Assembly (NCBI GenBank): GCA_050260775.1
Contig: JBLNCP010000059.1
Coordinates: 1-64,000, forward strand
Origin: CALABS01 sp050260775
Lineage (GTDB): Bacteria; Pseudomonadota; Alphaproteobacteria; Rhodospirillales; Magnetospirillaceae
Direction: 5' to 3'
DNA length: 64,000 bases
The translations under genes and the position numbers were made by a program. Of the stretch, positions 15,696 through 23,503 are shown piece after piece (within the stretch, counting starts at the first letter, position 1; the number at the start of each line of letters is the position of its first letter). The notes beneath the pieces are model-generated. The model did not search any database, had not been told where the DNA came from, and saw only the letters and a list, made by a program, of their open reading frames with translations.

Positions 15696-16013
15696 GTGGG
15701 TTTCCACGCGCCCGCGCCCGGTGGCCTGCGGGTCGCCATCCGCTTGACCCCCAAGGCGTCGCGCGACCGCATCGACGGCCCCGCCGCGGACGCCGCCGGC
15801 GGCGAGGCGCTCAAGGTCTCGGTGACGGCGGTGCCCGAGGACGGCAAGGCGAACGCCGCCTTGATCAAGCTGTTGTCCAAGGAATGGCGGGTCCCCCGCA
15901 CCTCCATGGAGATCGTCCAGGGGGCGACCGACCGCCGCAAGGTTCTCTTCATTTCCGGCGATGCCGACGCGCTCGGCCGCCAGCTCGACGAATGGATGGC
16001 GAAACGACAATGA
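15696..16013 (+). CDS. DUF167 (YggU-like) protein
   Basis: A 105-aa protein with the DUF167 motifs RLTPKASRDRIDG near residue 14 and VPEDGKANAALIKLLSKEW near 45. Small alpha/beta fold, function unknown. The only plausible start is GTG at 15696, two bases after the yggT stop and without its own Shine-Dalgarno, so it probably depends on coupling. Its stop overlaps the folD start (ATGA). Confidence 0.85.
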   Translation: MGFHAPAPGGLRVAIRLTPKASRDRIDGPAADAAGGEALKVSVTAVPEDGKANAALIKLLSKEWRVPRTSMEIVQGATDRRKVLFISGDADALGRQLDEWMAKRQ

Positions 16014-16909
16014 CCACGGCCAAGATCATCGACGGCAACCTGTTTTCGGCCACGCTCCGCGACCGGATCGGCGAGCGGGTGCGCGACATCCGCGATACCC
16101 ACCGCATCACCCCCGGTCTGGCGGTGGTGCTGGTGGGCGAGGATCCCGCCAGCCAGGTCTACGTGCGCAACAAGAACAAGCGCGCCCTCGAGTGCGGCAT
16201 GAACTCGTTCGAGCACGTGCTGCCGGTCGACACCACCGAGCAGCACCTGCTGACCCTGATCGAGGGCCTCAACGACGATCCGGCGGTGCACGGCATCCTG
16301 GTGCAGCTGCCGCTGCCCCGGCACATGGATGCCCAGAAGGTCATCGAGGCCATCCGTCCCGACAAGGACGTGGACGGGTTCCATCCCTGGAACGTCGGCA
16401 AGCTGGCCTCGGGCGGCATCGGCCTGGTGCCCTGCACCCCGCTCGGCAGCATGATGCTGTTGAAGGACCACCTCGGCAGCTTGACCGGCCTCAAGGCCAT
16501 CGTGGTCGGACGCTCCAATATCGTGGGCAAGCCCATGGCCCACCTGCTCCTCCGCGAAAGCTGCACCGTGACCATCGCCCATTCCCAGACCCGCGACCTG
16601 CCCGACGAGGTGCGCAAGGCCGACATCGTGGTCGCCGCCGTGGGCAAGCCCGAGATGATCCGCGGTGACTGGATCATGCCGGGCGCGACGGTGATCGACG
16701 TCGGCATCAACCGCATCAGCCTGCCCGACGGCAAGACCCGGCTGGTCGGCGACGTCGCCTTCGACGAGGCCGCCACGGTGGCCGGCGCCATCACCCCGGT
16801 TCCGGGCGGCGTCGGGCCGATGACCATCGCCTGCCTGCTGCGCAACACGCTGACCGCCTGCGCGCGGCTGCACCGCCTCGATATCCCCGAGGCGATGCCC
16901 TGGTCGTGA
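16010..16909 (+). CDS. folD: Bifunctional methylene-THF dehydrogenase / methenyl-THF cyclohydrolase
   Basis: Interconverts methylene-, methenyl- and 10-formyl-THF, feeding purine synthesis and the methyl branch used by MetF and MetH. At 299 aa it is full length. Catalytic Tyr/Lys region YVRNKNKRALECGM near residue 50, QLPLPRHMD near 100, NADP-binding VGRSNIVGKPMA near 166, and C-terminal PGGVGPMTIACLL near 265 are all intact. The ATG overlaps the DUF167 stop, making yggT-DUF167-folD one tightly coupled unit. Confidence 0.97.
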   Translation: MTTAKIIDGNLFSATLRDRIGERVRDIRDTHRITPGLAVVLVGEDPASQVYVRNKNKRALECGMNSFEHVLPVDTTEQHLLTLIEGLNDDPAVHGILVQLPLPRHMDAQKVIEAIRPDKDVDGFHPWNVGKLASGGIGLVPCTPLGSMMLLKDHLGSLTGLKAIVVGRSNIVGKPMAHLLLRESCTVTIAHSQTRDLPDEVRKADIVVAAVGKPEMIRGDWIMPGATVIDVGINRISLPDGKTRLVGDVAFDEAATVAGAITPVPGGVGPMTIACLLRNTLTACARLHRLDIPEAMPWS

Positions 16910-16937
16910 GCGCATGACCGTCGTGAGCGCATGACCG
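16904..16937 (+). repeat. 17-bp tandem duplication at the folD end
   Basis: The 17-mer TCGTGAGCGCATGACCG occurs twice in perfect tandem (16904-16920 and 16921-16937). The first copy carries the folD stop; the second carries the start of the next gene. The copy leaves a decoy ATG at 16914 opening a 6-codon frame whose TGA overlaps the real ATG at 16931. Confidence 0.9.
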
Positions 16938-17596
16938 GGGGACTGGCGCACCTGGCGCTCGCCGTCGCCGTCTTCCTGGCCAGCCACAGCCTCGCCAACC
17001 TGACCGGCCCCCGCCGCCGCGCCGAAAAGCTCCTCGGCCGGCTGGGGTTCGTGCTGGCCTATTCCGCGGTGTCCGTGGCGCTCCTGGTGTGGACCATCGC
17101 CGCCTACATCGCGGCCCCCACCGTGGTGCTGTGGCCGCAGGAGCCGTGGATGCGCTGGGTGCCGCCGCTGGCCATGCTGCCCGCCTCGGTGCTGCTGGCC
17201 GCCGGCATGACCTCGCCCAACCCGTTCTCCATCGGCCCCGGCGGCAAGGGCTTCATTCCCGAGCGCCCCGGCATCCTGCGCCTGACCCGCCATCCCGTCC
17301 TGTGGGGCCTGGCGCTGTGGGCCGGCGCCCACATCGTTCCCAACGGCGACGTCGCCGCCCTGATGCTGTTCGTGCCGCTCCTGCTTCTGGCGCTGGCCGG
17401 GCCGGCGGTGCTCGACCGCAAGCGGCGCCGCACGCTGGGGCTCGCCGAATGGACCCGCCTGGCGGCGCTGACCGGCCATCCCACTCCCGCCATGCTCGCC
17501 GAGATGGGGTGGTGGCGCATCGGGCTGGGTATCGGCGTCTACCTGCTGCTGTTCGTGGCGCACGAACCGGTGATCGGGGTGACGCCCATCCCCTGA
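16931..17596 (+). CDS. NnrU-family membrane protein
   Basis: A 221-aa polytopic inner-membrane protein with about five or six hydrophobic helices. The NnrU signature is clear: LTRHPVLWGLALWAGAHIV near residue 118 followed by NGDVAALMLF, and a final GIGVYLLLFVAHEPVIG. NnrU proteins are associated with nitrite/nitric oxide metabolism in some denitrifiers and the fold is related to isoprenylcysteine methyltransferase-like membrane proteins; the actual activity here is unknown. The start is within the second unit of the tandem duplication. Confidence 0.82.
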   Translation: MTGGLAHLALAVAVFLASHSLANLTGPRRRAEKLLGRLGFVLAYSAVSVALLVWTIAAYIAAPTVVLWPQEPWMRWVPPLAMLPASVLLAAGMTSPNPFSIGPGGKGFIPERPGILRLTRHPVLWGLALWAGAHIVPNGDVAALMLFVPLLLLALAGPAVLDRKRRRTLGLAEWTRLAALTGHPTPAMLAEMGWWRIGLGIGVYLLLFVAHEPVIGVTPIP

Positions 17597-17668
17597 GGCC
17601 CCTCTTGCCCCACTGCCGCTTTGCGCCTAGCCTCAATCCTGGGTTCATGACGAAGGGGAGAGGGCGTC

Positions 17669-19198
17669 ATGTTCGAGGCTGCCGAACTGGGCCGCAAGGT
17701 GTCGCGCGAGGATTTCGACGCCATGGCGCCCGCCTTGCGCACGGAGCTGCTGGAGCTGCAGCAGAAACTGCGCCAGGCAGACTTTCCGGTCATCGTCGTG
17801 TTCGCCGGCGTCGACGGCGCCGGCAAGAACGAGACGGTCAACCTGCTCAACGAATGGATGGACCCGCGCTGGATCATGACGCGGGCCTACGGCGCCCCCT
17901 CCGACGAGGAAGGCGAGCGCCCGGAATACTGGCGCTATTGGCGCGACCTGCCGCCCAAGGGCCAGATCGGCCTGTTCCTGTCGTCGTGGTACCACGATCC
18001 GCTGGTCGAGCGGGCCTACGGGCGCATCTCGGTCGCCGAGATGGACGAGCGGCTCGAGCGCGTCGTCCATTTCGAGAAGGCGCTGGCCGACGAGGGCGCG
18101 CTGATCCTCAAGTTCTGGATGCACCTTTCCGAAAAGCAGCAGAAGAAGCGGCTGAAGAAGCTGGAGGAGGATCCGCTCACCGCCTGGCAGGTCACCGAGC
18201 AGGACTGGCGCCACTGGGAGATGTACGACAAGTTCGCCGCCGCCGCCGAGCGCCTGATCATGCACACCAGCAAGGGCCACGCCCCCTGGCAGATCGTCGA
18301 GGGCGCCGACCCGCGCTACCGCTACGCCGTGGTGCTGAACGCCCTCAAGGAGGCGCTGTCGGCCCATCTGGCGGCCCGCGAGCTTACCAAGCGGGTGGCG
18401 GCCGAGATTAAGAAAGCTGCGCCCAAGAAGAAGGCCGCCGCCGGCCCGCTGGCCGGCCAGCCCTCGATCCTGTCGTCCCTCGACATGACGCAGACCATCG
18501 AGCCCGACGAGTACAACCGCCAGCTCCAGGAGCAGCGCGCCCGCCTCGCCACCCTCTATCGCAAGGCCAAGGACAAGGGCGTCTCCACCGTGCTGGTGTT
18601 CGAGGGCTGGGACGCCGCCGGCAAGGGCGGCACCATCCGTCGGCTCACCAACGCCATGAACGCGCGGGACTACCAGGTCATCCCCATCGCCGCCCCCACG
18701 GAAGAGGAGCGCGCCCAGCATTACCTGTGGCGGTTCTGGCGCCATCTGTCGCGGGCCGGCCGATTCACCGTGTTCGACCGCTCCTGGTACGGCCGCGTCC
18801 TCGTCGAGCGGGTCGAGGGGTTCTGCAGCGAGGAGGCCTGGCGGCGCGCCTACGGCGAGATCAACGATTTCGAGGAGCAGTTGGTCGAGCACGGGATCGT
18901 GCTCGCCAAGTTCTGGCTGCACATCACCGCCGAGGAGCAGCTCCAGCGTTTCAAGGCGCGTGAGGTCATCGACTACAAGAAATGGAAGCTGACCGAAGAG
19001 GACTGGCGCAACCGCGAGAAGTGGGACCTCTACGAGGCCGCGGTCAACGACATGGTCGAGCGGACGTCGACCCAGCGCGCGCCGTGGACGCTGGTCGAAG
19101 CCAACGCGAAGATGCTCGCCCGCGTGAAGGTCATGCGCACGGTGTGCGATGCCCTGGAGACGGGCCTGGAAAGGCGCAAGAAGAAGAGCTCGAGCTGA
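17669..19198 (+). CDS. Polyphosphate:AMP phosphotransferase (tandem PPK2)
   Basis: Two fused PPK2 domains, 509 aa. Enzymes of this class transfer phosphate from polyphosphate to AMP, giving ADP in the cytosol. The N-terminal domain has Walker A GVDGAGKNE (residues about 48-56) and SSWYHDPLVERAYGR in place of the lid sequence; the C-terminal domain has GWDAAGKGG (about 312-320) and FDRSWYGRVLVERVEG, the more canonical set, so catalysis probably rests there. A Lys/Ala-rich linker near 245-260 joins them. GGGGAGAGGG precedes the ATG. It stands alone with a promoter-rich gap downstream. Confidence 0.9.
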   Translation: MFEAAELGRKVSREDFDAMAPALRTELLELQQKLRQADFPVIVVFAGVDGAGKNETVNLLNEWMDPRWIMTRAYGAPSDEEGERPEYWRYWRDLPPKGQIGLFLSSWYHDPLVERAYGRISVAEMDERLERVVHFEKALADEGALILKFWMHLSEKQQKKRLKKLEEDPLTAWQVTEQDWRHWEMYDKFAAAAERLIMHTSKGHAPWQIVEGADPRYRYAVVLNALKEALSAHLAARELTKRVAAEIKKAAPKKKAAAGPLAGQPSILSSLDMTQTIEPDEYNRQLQEQRARLATLYRKAKDKGVSTVLVFEGWDAAGKGGTIRRLTNAMNARDYQVIPIAAPTEEERAQHYLWRFWRHLSRAGRFTVFDRSWYGRVLVERVEGFCSEEAWRRAYGEINDFEEQLVEHGIVLAKFWLHITAEEQLQRFKAREVIDYKKWKLTEEDWRNREKWDLYEAAVNDMVERTSTQRAPWTLVEANAKMLARVKVMRTVCDALETGLERRKKKSSS

Positions 19199-19247
19199 AT
19201 AGTTGCAAACGCAACAGCTGTGGAGCCTGTGCGTATTTATCCTTTAG

Positions 19248-19275
19248 TTGACCCCCTTTGCCTCTTTGGTATATA
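19248..19275 (+). promoter_or_regulatory. Promoter of the first chemoreceptor gene
   Basis: TTGACC (19248-19253) and TATATA (19270-19275) are 16 nt apart, within a distinctly A+T-richer gap; the expected transcript start is about 55 nt before the ATG. Confidence 0.6.
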
Positions 19276-19337
19276 GGGCCAGTAACCCATAAGCACCCGC
19301 ACGGTTGAAAGCGGGGCCTGTGGACGAGGGGGACAAC

Positions 19338-21029
19338 ATGAAGATCGCAGCACGACTCTATCTGATCGTGGCGACGGCCCTTGTGGGCATCGTCGCCGTC
19401 GTGGCCGTCAGCCTCATGCAGATGCGCGCCGACCTCATGGAGGACCGCGCGGTCAAGACCCGCCACATCGTCGAGGTCGGCGCCTCGCTGCTCGGCTATT
19501 ACGAGGCCGAGGCCAAGGCCGGCCGCCTGACGCAGGAGGAGGCCCAGGCCGCCGCGCTGGCCGCCGTGTCGGCGCTCCGCTACGAGGGCAGCGAGTATCT
19601 GTGGATCCATCGTCTCGCCGACACCGTCATGCTGTCCCACCCCAACGCCAAGCTGGTCGGCACCAGCGTCGTCGACATGCAGGACAAGGAGGGCTTTCAC
19701 CTCTTCCACGCCATGAACAGCACGGTGACGGACAAGGGCGCGGGGACCGTGATGTACAGCTGGCCCAAGCCGGGCGAGACGGCGGCGGTCCCGAAGATCA
19801 GCTACGTCAAGGGTTTCCCGTCCTGGGGATGGGTGATCGGCTCGGGCATCTACGTCGACGACGTCAACGCCGCCTTCCGCGAACGGGCGGTGATGTTCGG
19901 CGCCGGGGCGCTGGCGATCCTCGCCCTGGTCGGGGCCATCGCCACGGTCATCGGCCGCACCATCACCCGGCCGCTCGGCCACGTCACCGAGGCGCTGCAG
20001 CGTCTGACCCGCGACGACCACTCGGTGGCGATCAACCACACCGAACGCGCGGACGAGATCGGCGCCCTGGCCCGCGGCCTGCTGGTGTTCCGCGGCCACG
20101 TCGAAGAGGCGCAGAAGGTGGCCGAGGAGAAGCTGCGGGAACAGGAGGCGCAGCTCGCCCGCCAGCGTGAAATCGAGCGCCTCGCCGAGAATTTCGAGAA
20201 CCAGGTGGCCGGCGTCGCCAAGTCCCTGACCGCCGCCGCCACCCAGATGCAGGCAACCAGCCAGTCCATGTCGGCCATCGCCGAACAGACCAGCCGTCAG
20301 TCGACCGCCGTCGCCGCCGCGGCCGAGCAGGCGGCCATGAACGTGCAGACCGTGGCCGCGGCGACCGAGGAGCTGTCGGCATCGGAATCCGAGATCGCCC
20401 GCCAGGTCGAGACCTCGTCCACCATCGCCCGCACCGCGGTCACCGAGGCCGAGCGCTCCGGCCGCATCGTCGCCGGCCTGACCGAGTCGGCCGGGCGGAT
20501 CGGCGAGGTGGTCAGCCTGATCAACTCCATCGCCGGCCAGACCAACCTGCTGGCGCTCAACGCCACCATCGAGGCCGCCCGCGCCGGTGAGGCCGGCAAG
20601 GGCTTCGCCGTGGTGGCGGGCGAGGTCAAGTCGCTCGCCAACCAGACCGCGCGCGCCACCGAAGAGATCACCGCCCAGATCCAGGCGGTGCAGCAATCGG
20701 CGCGCGAGGCTGCCGAGGCGATCCAGTCCATCGCCGGCACCATCGACGCCATCGAGCAGACCCAGACCGCGGTCGTCGCCGCGGTGGAACAGCAGACGGC
20801 GGCCACCAACGAGATCGCCCGCAACGTCGAGCAGGCGGCCGGCGGCACCCAGGAGGTGTCCAGCAACATCGTCGAGGTGAGCCAGGCGGCGCGCACGGCG
20901 GGGTCCACGGCCACCGAGGTGCTGCAGGCGGCCGGCGAGCTGTCGTCGCAGGCCATCGAACTGGGCCGCTACGTCGACCAGTTCCTGCGCGGCGTCAAGA
21001 CCGTCGGCACGCTGCAGGCGGCGGAATAA
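19338..21029 (+). CDS. Methyl-accepting chemotaxis protein, single Cache type
   Basis: A 563-aa transmembrane chemoreceptor. TM1 (about 6-28), periplasmic sensing region (about 30-185) with the sCache features YLWIHRLADTVMLSHPNAKLVG and SYVKGFPSWGWVIGSGIYVDDV, TM2 (about 188-212), HAMP (about 212-265), then the cytoplasmic signalling domain whose hairpin tip NLLALNATIEAARAGEAGKG is near residue 404. sCache receptors of this form often bind small organic acids, but the ligand cannot be told. There is no CheB/CheR-binding pentapeptide at the C-terminus. The ATG at 19338 is preceded by GAGGGGGAC. Confidence 0.93.
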   Translation: MKIAARLYLIVATALVGIVAVVAVSLMQMRADLMEDRAVKTRHIVEVGASLLGYYEAEAKAGRLTQEEAQAAALAAVSALRYEGSEYLWIHRLADTVMLSHPNAKLVGTSVVDMQDKEGFHLFHAMNSTVTDKGAGTVMYSWPKPGETAAVPKISYVKGFPSWGWVIGSGIYVDDVNAAFRERAVMFGAGALAILALVGAIATVIGRTITRPLGHVTEALQRLTRDDHSVAINHTERADEIGALARGLLVFRGHVEEAQKVAEEKLREQEAQLARQREIERLAENFENQVAGVAKSLTAAATQMQATSQSMSAIAEQTSRQSTAVAAAAEQAAMNVQTVAAATEELSASESEIARQVETSSTIARTAVTEAERSGRIVAGLTESAGRIGEVVSLINSIAGQTNLLALNATIEAARAGEAGKGFAVVAGEVKSLANQTARATEEITAQIQAVQQSAREAAEAIQSIAGTIDAIEQTQTAVVAAVEQQTAATNEIARNVEQAAGGTQEVSSNIVEVSQAARTAGSTATEVLQAAGELSSQAIELGRYVDQFLRGVKTVGTLQAAE

Positions 21030-21044
21030 CCCCTCCCGCGGTCA

Positions 21045-21065
21045 CCCCCGGGCTCGACCCGGGGG
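21045..21065. repeat. Palindromic repeat with CTCGA loop
   Basis: CCCCCGGG-CTCGA-CCCGGGGG, an 8-bp perfect stem. It shares the loop and inner stem with the larger copy at 21088-21120 and lies just past the first chemoreceptor stop, so it could serve in termination. Confidence 0.6.
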
Positions 21066-21087
21066 GCGGTCAGTGGCCTCCCTCTCG

Positions 21088-21120
21088 TCGTCATGGCCGG
21101 GCTCGACCCGGCCATGACGA
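21088..21120. repeat. Palindromic repeat, possible bidirectional terminator
   Basis: Arms GTCATGGCCGGG and CCCGGCCATGAC around CTCGA, extendable to 14 bp. It sits between the convergent chemoreceptor genes. Related palindromes occur at 21045 and 32803; the family looks like the dispersed GTCATGCCCGGG-type repeat common in alphaproteobacteria. Confidence 0.65.
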
Positions 21121-21133
21121 TGTACCCCCCCGA

Positions 21134-23107
21134 TCACGCCGTCCGGATCTGGTCCACCGAGTGGCGGACCTCGGCGCGCAAGGTGTCGGCCTGTTGGGCC
21201 AGGTCGGACCCGGCGGCGAGCACGCTGCTCGCGGCGCGGCCGGTGTCGGCCACCGTGGTGGACACGCCGGCGATGTTGTCCGAGACCTGCCGGGTTCCCT
21301 CGGCGGCCTGCTGGACGTTGCGGGCGATCTCCTGGGTGGCGGCGCCCTGCTCCTCCACCGCCGAGGCGATGGTGGTGATGACGCCGCTCATGCGGTTGAT
21401 CACCTTGCCGATGGAGTCGATGGCGCCCACCGCGTCGTGGGTGGCGCTCTGGACCGCGCCGATCAGCGCCGAGATCTCGTCGGTGGCCTTGGCGGTCTGG
21501 CTGGCGAGGTGCTTGACCTCGTTGGCCACCACCGCGAAGCCCTTGCCCGCCTCACCGGCCCTGGCCGCCTCGATGGTGGCGTTCAGCGCCAGCAGGTTGG
21601 TCTGGCTGGCGATGTCGGTGATGAACGAGACGACCTCGCCGATCTTGACCACCGATTGCTGCAATCCGGCGATGCGGTCGTCGGCGGCCCGGGCCTCGTC
21701 GACCGCCGAGGCGGCGATCCGGGTGCTTTCGGTGGTCTGGCGGCTGATCTCGTTGATGGAGGAATGCAGTTCCTCGGTGGCGGCGGCCACGGTGGAGACG
21801 TTGGCCGAGGCCTCCTCGGCGGCGGCGGCCACGGTGGCCGCCCGCGACTGCGCCTCCTCCACCAGCTTGTTCATGGTTTCGGCGGTGGCCACCATCTGCG
21901 ACGACGCCGACCCCACCGTCTCCGCCACGCGGCCGATCGAAGCGTCGAGGTCGCCGGCGATCTTGCCCATGGTGCGGCGGCGCTCGGTTTCGGCGGCGGC
22001 GCGCATGGCCTCCTGCTCCTCGTGCAGCCTGCGATTCTCATTGCCCTGCCGCTTGAACACCTCGACGGCACGGGCCATCTCGCCCACCTCGTCGGTGCGC
22101 GTGGTCGAGGGCACCGCCACCGAAAGGTCGCCGCCGGCCAGGCTGCGCATCACCCCGGTGATGTCGACCAGCGGCGCCGAGATGCTGCGGGCCAGCATGA
22201 AGGCGACGCCGAGCGCGACGGCGAGCAGGCCGCCCACCACCAGCAGGGCGGTGGTGCGGGCGTCGGCGTACTGGGCCTCGTACTCGCTGGAATCCATCAC
22301 CACCTCGACCACCGCCGCGGGCTTGCCGGAATAGTCGGGGACGATGGCGGCCAGCGCCGCGACCGGCCGGTTGGCGCGGCTGCCGCGGGCGATCACGTGC
22401 TCGACCTTGCCCGCCATGGCGGCGTCGAGGGACTCGGCCTGGAAGAAGCCCTCGCCGGCGGTATTGGCGATGGCCTTGTAGCCGCCGGCCTTGTCGTCCT
22501 TGATCCACAGCGCCACGTCGACGCCGAACTGCTTCTTGAACTGGTTGGCGAAGTCCTGGCCGAAGTTGAGGCCAAACTCGACGGTGCCCTTGTGCTGGCC
22601 GTCGGCAATCATCGGCACCACGGCGCGCACGCCGAGCCCGCCGACGCCCTTCTCGAGGCCGACCACGTCCTTCTTCTTGGTGTTGGCCTCGACCACGGTG
22701 AAGCGGAACGACGACAGGTCGTCGCCGAACTTCTTCGGCATGTGGACGCGGAAGAACGAGGTGGCGGGCGGCAGGTGGAACTGGAACTGGTCGACGCCGG
22801 CCTGGGACTTCATCGCCTCGAAGCCGGGCACGAACAGGGCGGCGAGGCGGTCGCGGTCGCCGGCGGCGAAGGCGCTCTGCACCTCGGGAATTCCGGCGAC
22901 CAGCCGGGCCAGGGCGGCGCCGTTGCCGGTCGATTCGGCCAGCGCGGCCTCGAAGGCGTTGTGGTAGCCCTGCAGCTCGCGCTCCTCGGCGCGCTCGATG
23001 GTGGCGGACAGCGTCCGCAGCATCAGCGGGACCAGGCCGAGAGCCACCAGCAGCAGCAGGACGGCGAAACTCGCCACCAGGCGCCCTTTGATTCCCATGG
23101 TCTTCAT
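21134..23107 (-). CDS. Methyl-accepting chemotaxis protein, dCache_3-like
   Basis: A 657-aa chemoreceptor. TM1 about 9-28; large periplasmic region about 30-280 with FQFHLPPATSFFRVHMPKKF and FGDDLSSFRFTVVEAN, typical of the double-Cache type 3 group; TM2 about 283-305; HAMP about 306-360; signalling domain with tip NLLALNATIEAARAGEAGKG near 505. The C-terminus carries no receptor-tail pentapeptide. ATG at 23107 with GGAGG 6 nt upstream. It converges on the other receptor, which has a different sensor but a near-identical signalling tip, so both should feed the same kinase array. Confidence 0.92.
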   Translation of the reverse strand: MKTMGIKGRLVASFAVLLLLVALGLVPLMLRTLSATIERAEERELQGYHNAFEAALAESTGNGAALARLVAGIPEVQSAFAAGDRDRLAALFVPGFEAMKSQAGVDQFQFHLPPATSFFRVHMPKKFGDDLSSFRFTVVEANTKKKDVVGLEKGVGGLGVRAVVPMIADGQHKGTVEFGLNFGQDFANQFKKQFGVDVALWIKDDKAGGYKAIANTAGEGFFQAESLDAAMAGKVEHVIARGSRANRPVAALAAIVPDYSGKPAAVVEVVMDSSEYEAQYADARTTALLVVGGLLAVALGVAFMLARSISAPLVDITGVMRSLAGGDLSVAVPSTTRTDEVGEMARAVEVFKRQGNENRRLHEEQEAMRAAAETERRRTMGKIAGDLDASIGRVAETVGSASSQMVATAETMNKLVEEAQSRAATVAAAAEEASANVSTVAAATEELHSSINEISRQTTESTRIAASAVDEARAADDRIAGLQQSVVKIGEVVSFITDIASQTNLLALNATIEAARAGEAGKGFAVVANEVKHLASQTAKATDEISALIGAVQSATHDAVGAIDSIGKVINRMSGVITTIASAVEEQGAATQEIARNVQQAAEGTRQVSDNIAGVSTTVADTGRAASSVLAAGSDLAQQADTLRAEVRHSVDQIRTA

Positions 23108-23274
23108 TCTGCCCTCCCTCGGCTTCGCCAGCGACCTACGCAACCAGGCACGGAGCCTCGGCCTCTTACCTTGCGCATAGATCCTGCATGTACGCGGCAA
23201 TTGAGGAAAGCGGAGCAAAAGAACGAATGATGCGTTAGTTCGACACCAATGGAACGAGGGAATGATGCCTAGGT

Positions 23275-23303
23275 ATTATACCCTAGGGATCGTCCCCGCC
23301 CAA
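23275..23303 (-). promoter_or_regulatory. Promoter of the second chemoreceptor, flanked by CCTAGG sites
   Basis: Leftward TTGGGC (23298-23303) and a perfect TATAAT (23275-23280) are 17 nt apart. Two CCTAGG hexamers (23268-23273 and 23282-23287) bracket the -10 symmetrically, which looks like a repressor site. The leader to the ATG would be about 160 nt and shows nothing else recognisable. Confidence 0.55.
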
Positions 23304-23345
23304 GCGCCATGGCCCCAAAGCTCGAGCCCTGGCCCGAGCCCGAGG

Positions 23346-23374
23346 TGGACAGGGGGGGCGCTTGCCATTACAAG
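23346..23374 (+). promoter_or_regulatory. Candidate promoter of tRNA-Leu
   Basis: TGGACA (23346-23351) and TACAAG (23369-23374) are 17 nt apart; the -10 ends 19 nt before the tRNA. Moderate matches only. Confidence 0.4.
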
Positions 23375-23393
23375 CGGATGTCGTGACGCGCAC

Positions 23394-23478
23394 GCGGACG
23401 TGGCGGAACCGGTAGACGCAGCGGACTTAAAATCCGTTTTCTTCGGAAGTGGGGGTTCGAGTCCCCCCGTCCGCACCA
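23394..23478 (+). tRNA. tRNA-Leu (anticodon TAA)
   Basis: 85 nt with acceptor GCGGACG/CGTCCGC, D-arm, anticodon stem GCGGA/TCCGT with loop CTTAAAA, long variable arm TTTCTTCGGAAG, T-arm GGGGGTTCGAGTCCCCC and encoded CCA. No integrase gene or duplicated 3' end is seen nearby. Confidence 0.96.
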
Positions 23479-23503
23479 TCGGCGCCGGCGTGGGTGGGCC
23501 GTT

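Noticed and set aside
17669..19198. Two separate PPK2 genes or a frameshifted fusion
   Set aside because: The frame is continuous with a clear linker and matches the known tandem-domain polyphosphate:AMP phosphotransferase plan.
23394..23478. tRNA-Leu as an integration site for a mobile element
   Set aside because: No integrase, no repeat of the tRNA 3' end, and ordinary kinase genes follow.
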